Shown piece by piece: positions 18,401 through 26,859 of a stretch of 64,000 bases of DNA. A model generated the notes under the pieces. The model saw only the letters and a list, made by a program, of their open reading frames with translations, had not been told where the DNA came from and made no database searches. How positions within the stretch are numbered: position 1 is the stretch's first letter; the number at the start of each line of letters is the position of its first letter. The position numbers and the translations under genes were made by a program. Source of the stretch: Candidatus Kapaibacterium sp. (GTDB lineage: Bacteria > Bacteroidota > Ignavibacteria > Kapaibacteriales > UBA2268); NCBI GenBank assembly GCA_013414795.1, contig CP058732.1, positions 1,711,950 to 1,775,949 on the forward strand, read 5' to 3'.

Positions 18401-18810
18401 GGACCAGACTGATTCAATCGATGTTGAATAACAATCCTATCTAAACCACCAATCAAGATATTTTCCACATCGAATTCATACCAGCCAGGTTTACCAGGAT
18501 AATTGAAAATGATTGGTTTAGCCTTCTGGTTGTAATGAATAACCCAAAGAGTTGGTGGAAGATACCCTTCGGAAGGGTCGCCAGCAATGTAAATTGTATC
18601 AATGTTTGGAGTAGACCCAACATAGTAAATTTGGACTTTTTTCATAATGCAAGGTCCATCGGGTTTCAATATTTTACTTTCCTCCCAAAAATATCTTTCT
18701 GGATAATTGGAAAGTTGTGGGGAACCGTTATCGTTTCTGACGACCACATCCAAAGCATAAATATGTTTTACAAAAAGCAAAGATAACAGAACAATCCAAT
18801 AATTTTTCAT
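15451..18810 (-). CDS. Large secreted FG-GAP/ASPIC repeat protein, T9SS cargo
   Basis: About 1119 residues from the ATG at 18810 (MKNYWIVLL signal peptide); longer in-frame starts would overlap the upstream gene and precede the signal. After an N-terminal beta region come seven FG-GAP/VCBS-type calcium-binding repeats (DLNNDGFDD, DFNNDGFID, DVNNDGRLD, DYNNDGQID, DFNNDGYPD, DFDLDGYLD, DFDNDGDLD), then an ASPIC/UnbV-type domain (GNWVGFRLRG... SVVVIYTNGFRKTY), three fibronectin-III-like modules (YFWKVRA, YYWRVRA, YYWRVCG) and a C-terminal T9SS type A sorting domain (FPNPFESEIVIELE... GPYILKIE). A surface-attached or released beta-propeller protein, possibly adhesive or polymer-binding; no catalytic site was seen. 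Confidence 0.88.
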   Translation of the reverse strand: MKNYWIVLLSLLFVKHIYALDVVVRNDNGSPQLSNYPERYFWEESKILKPDGPCIMKKVQIYYVGSTPNIDTIYIAGDPSEGYLPPTLWVIHYNQKAKPIIFNYPGKPGWYEFDVENILIGGLDRIVIQHRLNQSGPWFAIDNDGISQPYSSFLMNPFETNSLGGPGNYYVSNGDYLVRLVVEYIYPSDSTSAKPTFPAFVDVTKEVGLVDGNGNYIKSSDASVVDLNNDGFDDIAIGGFVFKNDGNSHFSNISSKVNINAGMTSWGDFNNDGFIDCYALRNGNYDENLKMVFSQDRIYKNNGNETFTELKPREVFKLPYPDPGVDFRLGKPTQQDSIPNPYSCITPLWTDVNNDGRLDLFLANNRVGLTISGNYVERYFPDQLWIQDSDGKFKNVTQQCGILQYELFSSNQSALGYYDCYGANANDYNNDGQIDIFVANYRLVRDLLYRNNGNGTFTNVGDVTGVQGVPTVGIGYYGHGMGSEWGDFNNDGYPDLVVGNLGHPDWRGMYSNPSLIFKNEGPPNFTFKEQHQEMGLKFFEMNAGTTWGDFDLDGYLDLWHGQISYRAEGDGGEPKRPGRIYMNSGPSDFKLIDKTWEFGCVVHGPWNAVRIDFDNDGDLDLLMASSHEGVRLFRNDFERKGNWVGFRLRGSPKDNVNMDCYGTKIIVYCGSQKFYRDLMGSISGNRCSQNSNLLHFGIGNCNKIDSVVVIYTNGFRKTYKDIEPNKYYIINYNQNLIQSRLNTPQCLQPKNYQIGLPDSVEFYWTNVGGAIKYEISIADNPNFTNSKNYQTGQNHFSSAGFERSKQYFWKVRAISSNDSSQWSSTFSFYSGNPIPSKVQLYSPADNSSKLSLTPKFLWGKPNFPLGLDVKYTFQLQIATDAQFQNVVATKSDLKDTSFILEDKILQPGTKYYWRVRALNTDGNGVWSDPFSFSTNFLPGIVSLTSPENNSTDVPLKPTFRWQQIDNVEEYVLQLSLEENFDTVLIEKTLQATIYKHLTSLQPKKIYYWRVCGKNNVGFGPWSEIWKFQTTSATLVEFLNNSGIKVFPNPFESEIVIELESAEIVKVTLIDFLGRKVYNNEFLEKIIKINLENIVSGPYILKIEKQDNNSLFLLFKLQKD

Positions 18811-18814
18811 ATTT

Positions 18815-19648
18815 CTATGTAAATTGTTCAAAAATACCAACTTTCTTTGCGAGAACAAGTTGCCCAATGTATGCTCCAATTTTTTTTGCAGCATTGCCAT
18901 TACGAATTCCAAATTCCAAAAAACCACTACTTCCTATATATGCAAGAAATTCGCCTTCTTCAACATCTGAATAGGTCATACTAATATTTTTTATTTTGGT
19001 ATGACCAATTTCAAACTTCCATTTCAAATCTTGTTTCAAAATATTATGCATATTAATTCCAAGTGCATTTGAACTAAGAGAAGTTATAATATTTCCAAAT
19101 CTATCGATATGAACAACTTCACCGATAAGATTGCCGAAACTATCGTAATAACATTTCAACGCAGGTAATTGAACAATCTTAGAAAATTTAGTTTCTTCGC
19201 CAAGTTCCGAAATTTCAATATTCATTGCAAGGTAAGCCGATAGTGGAGCAAAAATGTCTCGTCCGTGAAAAGTTTTACTGGGATTTTCCAATTGATATTT
19301 CTCATTTGTGAAGAAATGAATTTTTAAATTTTTGTAATTCTGCAAAGTATATGTCAGAATTCCGTTGTCGGGTGCAACAAAATAAAATTTCCCCGCTTTT
19401 GCACACAAGGCGTTCCTATTGGACCCTACACCAGGGTCTACAACAGCAACGAAAATTGTATCCTCTGGAAAATATTTTACGCTTGTCATCAAGATAAAAG
19501 CACCTTGGCGGATGTTCCCAGGTTCTATCGAATGTGTAATGTCCACTATTTCGACATTTGGATTTATGGAAAGAATTGTTCCTTTCATTATTCCAACATA
19601 GTTATCATCTAATCCAAAATCTGTCAAAAGGGCAATAACCTTCTTCAT
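18815..19648 (-). CDS. S-adenosyl-L-methionine hydrolase (DUF62/SAM hydroxide adenosyltransferase)
   Basis: About 277 residues from MKKVIALL. The fold converts SAM and water to adenosine and methionine; relatives are fluorinase and chlorinase. Motifs seen are LLTDFGLDDNYVGIMKG, VDPGVGSNRN, APDNGILTY, FHGRDIFAP and, in the C-terminal barrel, GEVVHIDRFGNIITS. The hydrolase subgroup is preferred because the VDPGVG and HGRDIF motifs are intact and there is no halogenase context. It lies five bases upstream of the FG-GAP gene and diverges from the next plus-strand unit. Confidence 0.9.
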   Translation of the reverse strand: MKKVIALLTDFGLDDNYVGIMKGTILSINPNVEIVDITHSIEPGNIRQGAFILMTSVKYFPEDTIFVAVVDPGVGSNRNALCAKAGKFYFVAPDNGILTYTLQNYKNLKIHFFTNEKYQLENPSKTFHGRDIFAPLSAYLAMNIEISELGEETKFSKIVQLPALKCYYDSFGNLIGEVVHIDRFGNIITSLSSNALGINMHNILKQDLKWKFEIGHTKIKNISMTYSDVEEGEFLAYIGSSGFLEFGIRNGNAAKKIGAYIGQLVLAKKVGIFEQFT

Positions 19649-19756
19649 AAATTTTTTGAGAATAATGTAAAACAAAAAATAAATTTAACATTTTTAATGA
19701 ATTCATCATTGAAAATTTTTCTTAAATTTACTTTGTTTTATTAGATAATCGTTGAA

Positions 19757-21226
19757 ATGGTGAAAACTATAACAAAAATTATATTTTTTGTTTCAATCTT
19801 CTTTGTTTCACTGCAAATCCTATTTGCCCAACCAAATTATATTAAAATGCAAATTTCGCCTCTTAATAGAACCACAATTTTCTTTGATGAGTTACCGACT
19901 GAGTTTAACTCCTACCTAAGTCAAGACAAAACAATATTATCAATTGTTGTTAATAATGCAAATTCTAAAGTTCGCTCGGACAGCATCGTTTCCGATGGTA
20001 TCATAAAAAAAGTTGAGTTAAAAAAATTTTCAAACCATTTGGAGTTTAATCTTTATCTAAAATCCCCACGCGGATTTACCATCACACCACTTGAGTTTTC
20101 AAGGGCTCTTATGATAGAAGTTTTCGATTGGAATTCACTTACCCCAGCGGAAGACAATTATCGAATGGGGCAACTTTCAATTAACAATAACCTTGCCGTC
20201 GCAAGAAACTATTTTAAAAAATCTTTCGACGAGAGCATAGCAAATGCTGGTTATTTTCTGGGATATCTTTATTTAAAGGCAAATATGCCTCAACTTGCAC
20301 TTGAAACATTGGAAAAAGCAGAAAGATTTGGTTGCAATATTCCAGATATTTATGCAGCATTGGCACAAACATATTATTTATTCAATGACAAGAAAAACTA
20401 CGAGAAGTATAAAAACCAATTTTATGCAGTACAAAAAGATGTTAGTTTTAAATTTATTGAAATTATACCAGAGTTAAAAGACTCTATTCTAAAGGAATAC
20501 AGTAATATTTTTGAAATCACAGAAGAAAAAGTTATCGATACCACTTCCCCAAAAGTTGATACAGCAAAAAAAGTTACTCCAATTGTTATTAATGAAACTC
20601 CAATTGAAAATAAGACCGAAAGATTCTCAATTGTTGAAAAAGTTCTCATATTCTTGGTTGCGTCAATTTTAGTTACAACTATTCTGTTAATTTCCCTTTA
20701 CTTAAAATGGAAAAAAGAAAAGCGATTACTTGAAATTAAACAGAAGTTTGAAACTGAATTAGTGAGGCAAAGACGAAAGTCGATTTCGAACAAACTCGCT
20801 GCGGAAACTTATAAAAAAGCAGAAGAAGCCACCAAAACCGAAAAAGCACCCGAAAAATCTTCCGAGCAAACCTTAAACCCAGAAATTATAAACCTTGCCG
20901 AGCAGATTATTGACTCTAAAAGAGCAGAAGTAAACAAAGAAAAAAATGATTTGGAGAAAATTACAACAAAATCTGCAAAGATTCCCCCTCGTATCGAAGT
21001 TGCTATGCAGATTCAAAAAGAACAAGCAGAACTCATCAAGAGAAAAATCGATAAATTAGAAGTTGCTGAAATTCCTTTGGAAAAAGAAAAATTGGAAGAA
21101 CTCGCAAAAAATCTTGGAATTAACAAAACATCACTTCTTGCAAAGAAAAACATCGAAGCAATCGAAAGTAACAAAGAACTCCATAAAAAATTATTCGAAA
21201 AATTTTTCCCGCAGAAAGATGAATAG
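19757..21226 (+). CDS. Membrane protein with AMIN-like periplasmic domain, TPR region and charged cytoplasmic tail
   Basis: 489 residues, no family recognised with confidence. A signal peptide (FVSLQILFAQ) leads to a beta-rich domain (about 28-130) with the look of AMIN domains that bind peptidoglycan (TTIFFDELPTEFNSY, KKVELKKFSNHLEFNL). A short TPR-like stretch follows (about 145-230: ARNYFKKSFDESIANAGYFLGYLYLK), then a Thr/Lys linker, one transmembrane helix (about 293-315) and a highly charged Lys/Glu helical tail. The overall plan recalls FimV-like polar or envelope organisers. It overlaps the next gene's start and heads a three-gene unit. Confidence 0.6.
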   Translation: MVKTITKIIFFVSIFFVSLQILFAQPNYIKMQISPLNRTTIFFDELPTEFNSYLSQDKTILSIVVNNANSKVRSDSIVSDGIIKKVELKKFSNHLEFNLYLKSPRGFTITPLEFSRALMIEVFDWNSLTPAEDNYRMGQLSINNNLAVARNYFKKSFDESIANAGYFLGYLYLKANMPQLALETLEKAERFGCNIPDIYAALAQTYYLFNDKKNYEKYKNQFYAVQKDVSFKFIEIIPELKDSILKEYSNIFEITEEKVIDTTSPKVDTAKKVTPIVINETPIENKTERFSIVEKVLIFLVASILVTTILLISLYLKWKKEKRLLEIKQKFETELVRQRRKSISNKLAAETYKKAEEATKTEKAPEKSSEQTLNPEIINLAEQIIDSKRAEVNKEKNDLEKITTKSAKIPPRIEVAMQIQKEQAELIKRKIDKLEVAEIPLEKEKLEELAKNLGINKTSLLAKKNIEAIESNKELHKKLFEKFFPQKDE

Positions 21227-21842
21227 ACTAAAACAGAAATTTTTTTGTCTCTATTTATTGAAGAACAAAACATTGAGCGAAAAAGTATTGAAAAAGTTTA
21301 CTATTGGTTTAATTTCATCATTATTTGCTTTTATTACTTTGGCAATGCCTATTTTTAGCCAAAGTTCAGAATTTTTTTATAACATTTACAATCAAAATCA
21401 AAACCAAAATTTATACTATTTCCCTTATGATTCTTGCATTTACTTCCCAGAAAATATTTTTACCACTGGTATTTACCAAACTGGCATAAAGTTTGCACAA
21501 CCATATTTGATTAAAAACCAAAAGAAAAATAATGACAAAAACATCGAACAAAAAATTGAAAACGACACAACAACCAAAGGAAATCGTATCATTTCGATTC
21601 GTGAAACCGAAAAGGGAGATAAAATTGCTATTTATTTACAAGTAGAAAATATGGACCAAAGAATAAAAATATTTGTGTATAACTTACTGGGTAAAAAGGT
21701 CTTGGATATTTACGAAGGGAAACCCAAAGACCCATCCCAACCCTACGAGTTTTCAACGAACGAGTTACCCAAAGGTATTTTTCTACTCGTTGTTATTGGT
21801 GATAATTTTCGTTTGAGAGAAAAATTGATTATAACAAAATGA
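21219..21842 (+). CDS. Small secreted protein with a T9SS C-terminal sorting domain
   Basis: About 207 residues from the ATG at 21219, which overlaps the previous stop; longer in-frame starts fall inside the upstream gene. An internal hydrophobic stretch (about 26-47, ISSLFAFITLAMPIFSQ) is the signal sequence after an unusually long basic leader. A Asn/Gln/Tyr-rich mature segment follows, and the last 70 residues form a T9SS type A domain (IKIFVYNLLGKKVLDI... NELPKGIFLLVVIG). Little is left as a passenger, so it may be mostly a sorting module. Four-base ATGA overlap with the downstream PorV-like gene. Confidence 0.7.
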   Translation: MNRLKQKFFCLYLLKNKTLSEKVLKKFTIGLISSLFAFITLAMPIFSQSSEFFYNIYNQNQNQNLYYFPYDSCIYFPENIFTTGIYQTGIKFAQPYLIKNQKKNNDKNIEQKIENDTTTKGNRIISIRETEKGDKIAIYLQVENMDQRIKIFVYNLLGKKVLDIYEGKPKDPSQPYEFSTNELPKGIFLLVVIGDNFRLREKLIITK

Positions 21843-22879
21843 TAAAAAAAATTTTTTCGCTTAAATGCTTTATCATAATATTCATTCTCTCAATTCACAA
21901 TTGTAATCTTTTTGCTCAAGTCTCTGGTGGTGGTTACGCTGGCTCTTATCTTTTTAAAGAAAACGGAACAAGACCAATTTCCCTTGCTGGGGCATTCACT
22001 GCTGTTGCAAACGACCCAAGCACAATTTTTTATAATCCAGCGGGTCTAACCCATTGTGCTCCCGTGCCAATGATTTCTCTTTCTTATTCTTTATTGGAGT
22101 ACAGTAGAAATTTTGCAAATTTAACATATGCCCAATCCTTTGAAAAATTTGGCATTGGAGCCTCTTTGAGTTCTTACAAATCTGGAAACATAATTGCAAG
22201 GAACAGACAAGGTATTGAAATTGGTAACTACACAGATTACTTTTTCAACATAGCGGTTGGTTTCTCATATTCAACAACACTTGCAAGTTTTGGGATTGTT
22301 GCCAAATATTTAAACAATTCACTTCAAGGAAGTGGAATTTCTGGGAATGGTCTATCTTTTGATTTCGGAACAAAGTTCAATGTTTTGGATTTGTTTAACT
22401 TTGGTATTGCTGTGCAAAATGTCGGTGGTTTTGTAAAATATAATACTCGTGGGGAGAAAAGCAACATACCGTTTGCAATTCGTTCTGGAATTGCTACAGA
22501 AATCCCCCTTTCTGAACCCAAAATTATTACTTTCAGAAATGAAATCGGCTTGTTAGATACAATCGAACAACCCTCTCCAAAATATATCCTTTTCACTCTT
22601 GATGCAACGTACATACAATATCAAAAGCACCCAAATTTAATTTTGGGAACAGAAATTTCCCCCCACGAACTTTTCACCATTCGAGGAGGAATTACTATAC
22701 TTGGCGACAAAGACCAAAACTTGAAATTTTTCCCAATGACAATTTGGGGCGGTGGTGTGTCTTTCAAACCTAATTTTGAAGACTTTTACAATCTTTTCAG
22801 CGTTGACTTTTCCTTTGGAAATGATTTGTTGTCAAAAAACAAAACTTATTATTCGATTGGAATTTCGCTTCAATTCTAA
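21839..22879 (+). CDS. PorV/PorQ-family outer-membrane barrel
   Basis: 346 residues with a signal peptide ending in NLFAQ. The family opening is clear: ISLAGAFTAVANDPSTIFYNPAGL, followed by alternating beta-strands ending SIGISLQF, a C-terminal aromatic as in barrel proteins. PorV (LptO) shuttles T9SS cargo to the attachment machinery, and PorQ-like paralogues bind individual cargos. Translationally coupled to a small protein with a T9SS sorting domain, so a dedicated shuttle role is plausible. Which paralogue it is cannot be told from sequence alone. Confidence 0.85.
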   Translation: MIKKIFSLKCFIIIFILSIHNCNLFAQVSGGGYAGSYLFKENGTRPISLAGAFTAVANDPSTIFYNPAGLTHCAPVPMISLSYSLLEYSRNFANLTYAQSFEKFGIGASLSSYKSGNIIARNRQGIEIGNYTDYFFNIAVGFSYSTTLASFGIVAKYLNNSLQGSGISGNGLSFDFGTKFNVLDLFNFGIAVQNVGGFVKYNTRGEKSNIPFAIRSGIATEIPLSEPKIITFRNEIGLLDTIEQPSPKYILFTLDATYIQYQKHPNLILGTEISPHELFTIRGGITILGDKDQNLKFFPMTIWGGGVSFKPNFEDFYNLFSVDFSFGNDLLSKNKTYYSIGISLQF

Positions 22880-23043
22880 TTCATTTTAAAAATTTAATCA
22901 AAAATCTTTGCAAACTAAATCCTTGAAATAAACCACCTTCCAAGCATTCTGAAATTACTTATTAGAAAATATTCTCCAAGTTTGGTACGATTTTTTCTTC
23001 TTTGCCTACTTGATTCGAGGTTTAAAGTAGGAGTTGGTAATAT

Positions 23044-25590
23044 ATGGTAGAACTTGCGAATTCGAATTGGACGGATTTTTTATATCATTTTGTAAATAAC
23101 GAATTTCTCAAAGAGTATTACCCCACACAAACTTCTTTTATTGAACAGAACAGAACCAAATTTGAGAGCGACGACGAAGGTATTTCGGCATTTCCTTTTC
23201 CAATATTGATTTTAGAAAATAAAGATACCATAGTTAAAGCAAATGAAAAATCGCTGGAATTTTTCGAAAAGAAATTTTTCGGAGATATTATCGGTAAAAA
23301 ACTGGATGAATTAGGAATTAAACAAGATTTCTCTAATATTTCACCCATTGAGAACCAATTATTATTATTTAAAACAACTTTCGAGTTTCTACCTTTCCCC
23401 AAAAATCTTGAATTAAATACATTGTTGTTCAATTATACATTCCAACAAAATAACTATCTAATTTGGGTTATCCCCTATGACAAAGCCTTAACAAGAGAAT
23501 ATCACCAGATTTTGAAGACATTCGAGGAGTTGAAATTAATTTTAAACAACATCCCCTACATTGTCTACTTGAAAGACAAGCAAAATCGAATAATCAAAGT
23601 CAACCAAGTTTTTTGCAATAAATTCCATTTAACCCCCGAAGCGGTCGAAGGGAAATTCGCCGACTCCATTTTTTCGACAGAAGCAGTTCGCGTTTGTAGA
23701 GAAAAAGAAAAGGAATTACTCTCTACTGGAAAACCTATAACTGGAAGCGAGGAACGATTCACAATTAATTCCAAAATCGAGAACTATTTTATAGTAGAAA
23801 GAATTCCACTATTCGATGGGAATGAGATTTTCGGAATTTTAGTTTTTGCATACGACATAACTGAAAAGAAAAAGACTGAAATAGAACTTCGGAGATGGAA
23901 AAAACGTTTCGATTTTGTTACAGAAGCAACTGGACAAGCAGTCTTCGAAAGAGATTGGGAAACGGGTCAAGTTGTTTGGACAGACAATATTAAAAACTTA
24001 TTTGGCTTTTCACCCAAAGAATTAAAAACCAGAGATAAGTGGCTTGAAAAAATAATTCCAGAGGATATAGAAGCATATAAAAAGTCATTTCAAATGCATT
24101 GTGATAATCTTTCGCCCTACCATTTGACATACAGAATTCTTGATGCCGAAGGAAAGCAAAGATATGTGAAAGAAAGTGGTTTCTTTCTTACCGATGAAGG
24201 AACCATAATTTCAATTGTTGGGATTATAAGTGATTTTACAAACCAGAAAGACTTGGAGCAAAAAGTTTCCGATTACAACACCTTCTTGCACGTCCTTTTA
24301 GATACAATACCAATGCCAATCTTCTACGAAGATATGGAGGGAAGGATTATTGGTTGCAACAAAAGTTTTCAAGAAGAAATTCTAAAAACAACCAAGAAAG
24401 AATTTTTAGGTAAACGTGTCGAAGATTTTCCAAATATTTTCTCCGACGACTTCATAACAAAACACAAGGAAACCAACCAAAAACTTCTTAATAGAGAAAA
24501 AGTTGAAAGTTATGATATAAAAATACATCAAACTAACGAAGCGGAGAAAGACTTTGCCATTTTCAAATCATCATACAAGGATTTCGACGGAAATTTTGCC
24601 GGAATTATTAACATCCTGATTGATATTACTGATAGAAAAAAAGCAGAAGAAGAACTGAAAAAGTTGAATATTGAACTTGAAAAAAAGATTGAAGAACGAA
24701 CACGTGATTTGCAAACTGCATTAGAAGAATATAAATTTGAAGTTGAGGAACACCGTCGAGTACAAGAAATACTTGAACAAGCCAACTATGAATTGAAAAT
24801 ATTGAACGAAACGCTTGCAGAAGAAAGTCGAAAATTAATCGTACTAAACGAAAAACTTGCCAAATCTGAAAGTGAACTACGGGAAGCCAATTCTGCAAAG
24901 GACAAATTCTTCTCGATAATTGCACACGACTTGCGGAACCCGCTTCAATCGATACTTACTGATGCAGAAATTTTGGACAAATTTTTCGACACTTTTTCAT
25001 CAGATAAAGTTCGTGAATATGTTAACCATATATATAAAACCTCGACATTACTTAAAAACTTGCTGGAAAATCTTCTCACTTGGGCAAAGGCTCAAACTGG
25101 ACGAGTTGTTTTCCGTCCAGAATGGATAAACATAAATCTTTTAATAAATGATATTGTTCGATATATTGAACCCACAGCGAAAAACAAGGATATTGAAATA
25201 GTATACGACAAAACATTGGATTTTATGGTTTATTTAGATAGAAATATTATTACAACAGTTTTAAGGAATCTACTTTCCAACGCAATTAAATTTTCTTATA
25301 GAAATTCCAAAGTTTATTTGCAAATTGAAAACTTTTATGATGGGAATATACCATCTCTACGTGTTTCGGTTCGAGACGAGGGCATTGGTATTCCCAAAGA
25401 AGTCCGAGATAAGTTATTTAAAATTGAACACAACATTTCAAGACCTGGAACCGAAAAAGAGCACGGCACTGGTTTGGGACTTGTGCTTTGTGATGAACTT
25501 ATTAAAATCCATAGCGGGAAAATATGGGTTGAAAGCGAAGAAGGTAAAGGAACCACATTTACATTTACAATTCCTATAAATTTCGATTAA
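23044..25590 (+). CDS. Multi-PAS soluble sensor histidine kinase
   Basis: 848 residues with no transmembrane segment. Three or four PAS domains: one divergent at about 45-135, then about 165-280 (NIPYIVYLKDKQNRIIKVN), about 292-410 (PAS_3 type, VWTDNIKNLFGFSPKEL) and about 418-535 (IPMPIFYEDMEGRIIGCN). A coiled-coil signalling helix (about 540-615) leads to the HisKA domain with His628 in IIAHDLRNP, then HATPase_c with N box NAIKFS and G boxes DEGIGIP and GTGLGL. It autophosphorylates His628; no cognate regulator is adjacent. An AGGAG ribosome site supports the start. Confidence 0.92.
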   Translation: MVELANSNWTDFLYHFVNNEFLKEYYPTQTSFIEQNRTKFESDDEGISAFPFPILILENKDTIVKANEKSLEFFEKKFFGDIIGKKLDELGIKQDFSNISPIENQLLLFKTTFEFLPFPKNLELNTLLFNYTFQQNNYLIWVIPYDKALTREYHQILKTFEELKLILNNIPYIVYLKDKQNRIIKVNQVFCNKFHLTPEAVEGKFADSIFSTEAVRVCREKEKELLSTGKPITGSEERFTINSKIENYFIVERIPLFDGNEIFGILVFAYDITEKKKTEIELRRWKKRFDFVTEATGQAVFERDWETGQVVWTDNIKNLFGFSPKELKTRDKWLEKIIPEDIEAYKKSFQMHCDNLSPYHLTYRILDAEGKQRYVKESGFFLTDEGTIISIVGIISDFTNQKDLEQKVSDYNTFLHVLLDTIPMPIFYEDMEGRIIGCNKSFQEEILKTTKKEFLGKRVEDFPNIFSDDFITKHKETNQKLLNREKVESYDIKIHQTNEAEKDFAIFKSSYKDFDGNFAGIINILIDITDRKKAEEELKKLNIELEKKIEERTRDLQTALEEYKFEVEEHRRVQEILEQANYELKILNETLAEESRKLIVLNEKLAKSESELREANSAKDKFFSIIAHDLRNPLQSILTDAEILDKFFDTFSSDKVREYVNHIYKTSTLLKNLLENLLTWAKAQTGRVVFRPEWININLLINDIVRYIEPTAKNKDIEIVYDKTLDFMVYLDRNIITTVLRNLLSNAIKFSYRNSKVYLQIENFYDGNIPSLRVSVRDEGIGIPKEVRDKLFKIEHNISRPGTEKEHGTGLGLVLCDELIKIHSGKIWVESEEGKGTTFTFTIPINFD

Positions 25591-25674
25591 AATCAATGTT
25601 TTTTCTTGGGGGTCAAAAAATAATCAAATCTTCAATTTAAAAAGTTAACATATTCAATGAAACTGCTGAATAAA

Positions 25675-26082
25675 TTATTCTCCAAAGACAGTAACAACTA
25701 TTTCCCTTCTTTCTCTTGGCCCATCGAATTCACAAAAGAATATGTTTTGCCAGGTGGAAAGACCCAACTTCCCATTTATGATTGGAATAGTTTCGCTTGG
25801 ACCAATTAGACCCGACTTTAAATGAGCATCACCATTATTGTCTTGCAAATCGTGTTGCCAGACGCCCTTTGGAATTAATTTTTTCAACAAGTTGATAACA
25901 TCGTTTTGAACAGATTCGTCCCAATTCTCCTGAATCATAATCGCACAGGTTGAACCCCGAGCATAAACATTGGCTAAACCAGTATGAACTTTTGAATCTG
26001 AAACAATTTTTCTAACCTCTTCGGTAATATCATATAATCCATTATGTTTGTCAGTCTTTAAAAAAATGAACTTTTGAATCAT
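25675..26082 (-). CDS. YjbQ-family protein (UPF0047)
   Basis: 135 residues, near the usual length. Family landmarks: ITEEVRKIVSDSKVHTGLANVYARGSTCAIMIQENWD, HLKSGLIGPSETIPIINGKLGLSTWQNIFFCEFDGPR. E. coli YjbQ shows weak thiamine-phosphate synthase activity and may act on metabolite repair; the physiological role is not settled. It overlaps the upstream DUF6485 gene by four bases (ATGA), indicating coupled translation. Confidence 0.9.
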   Translation of the reverse strand: MIQKFIFLKTDKHNGLYDITEEVRKIVSDSKVHTGLANVYARGSTCAIMIQENWDESVQNDVINLLKKLIPKGVWQHDLQDNNGDAHLKSGLIGPSETIPIINGKLGLSTWQNIFFCEFDGPRERREIVVTVFGE

Positions 26083-26282
26083 ATTTTGCCTTTATTATAA
26101 AGAGAAACAAAATACTCAAAACTACGATTGTATGTTCGTTCGGCATCTTTAGGGAAAAAGCACGCTGGAAGTTCCCTATTACGCAAATGATAGCGTAGAC
26201 AGTCGCAACAAATACCCTTCCTTGGACAAGGTTCATATGTACAATTACATTTGTCTAAATTAAACTCCTGTTTGCAATCCAT
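26079..26282 (-). CDS. Cys-rich DUF6485-family small protein
   Basis: 67 residues with nine cysteines in a compact pattern (CNCTYEPCPRKGICCDC) followed by LRYHLRNRELPACFFPKDAERTYNRS. The pattern resembles a zinc or Fe-S binding knuckle; function is unknown. ATG at 26282; last bases overlap yjbQ. One base separates its start from the end of the DUF1579-like gene upstream. Confidence 0.82.
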   Translation of the reverse strand: MDCKQEFNLDKCNCTYEPCPRKGICCDCLRYHLRNRELPACFFPKDAERTYNRSFEYFVSLYNKGKI

Positions 26283-26283
26283 A

Positions 26284-26850
26284 CTATTCCTCTATCTTTT
26301 TTATTACAGAAAATTTGGAAATCATCTTTTCTTTTCCATTTATTAGAGAATATGTTTCAATAACAAGTTTGTTCTCTCTCTCGAAAAAGAATTTCATTGA
26401 AAAAGGTATTCTCTTCTTTGTTTTCTGGTCTACCGTTGTTCCAGTGAAAACAAATTCGTTCGTCTTTTTTTGATAATCCCCTTTTAGTATTTGAATTTCA
26501 TTTGTTAGACTGTTAAGTATTATTAAAAAGAATTTTTTAGTTAAACCATCATACCCAATGAGAAATTTCATTTCAAAAGGTAAACCAGCAGGGTTGTTTA
26601 AATTGAAGTTCATTTCTAAAATTCGATAGGAAAAAGTTAAAAAGGAGTTTAGTTCACCAGAAACATATTCTTCTTGATTAGCCCCGTAGTATGCAATTGT
26701 TACTTTCCATTTGCCAACAAATTGGGAAAGCAGTTCGTGCTTCGAGTTTAGAGTAAAGTATTCCTCAAAAAAATCAATATCCATCTGGGAAAACCCAGTA
26801 TGGATATTGAACAACAAGGCAAAAGCAAAAAGCCAAAACTTTTGCCACAT
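26284..26850 (-). CDS. Secreted DUF1579-like beta-barrel protein
   Basis: 188 residues. A signal peptide ends at HTGFSQ. The mature part is beta-rich with the DUF1579 opening HELLSQFVGKWKVTI, then SYRILEMNF, FLIGYDGLTKKFFLI and GDYQKKTNEFVFTGT. Such proteins form lipocalin-like barrels of uncertain ligand. It lies between acyl-CoA dehydrogenase and the DUF6485 gene on the same strand, with gaps of nine and one bases. Confidence 0.65.
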   Translation of the reverse strand: MWQKFWLFAFALLFNIHTGFSQMDIDFFEEYFTLNSKHELLSQFVGKWKVTIAYYGANQEEYVSGELNSFLTFSYRILEMNFNLNNPAGLPFEMKFLIGYDGLTKKFFLIILNSLTNEIQILKGDYQKKTNEFVFTGTTVDQKTKKRIPFSMKFFFERENKLVIETYSLINGKEKMISKFSVIKKIEE

Positions 26851-26859
26851 ATCAATTCA

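Noticed and set aside
15451-18810. Repeat array or CRISPR-like periodicity
   Set aside because: The repetition is at protein level (FG-GAP and FN3 modules), not identical DNA repeats with spacers; no CRISPR or cas gene was seen in the window.
18811-18927. Longer start for the FG-GAP protein
   Set aside because: It would overlap the SAM hydrolase gene and precede a clear signal peptide.
21063-21218. N-terminal extension of the small T9SS-domain protein
   Set aside because: It lies inside the upstream coding sequence, is Lys/Ser-biased out-of-frame sequence, and would put the signal peptide far from the N-terminus; the ATG at 21219 is preferred.
22880-23043. Possible riboswitch or small RNA before the PAS kinase
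   Set aside because: 164 AT-rich bases without a stable stem or a known motif.
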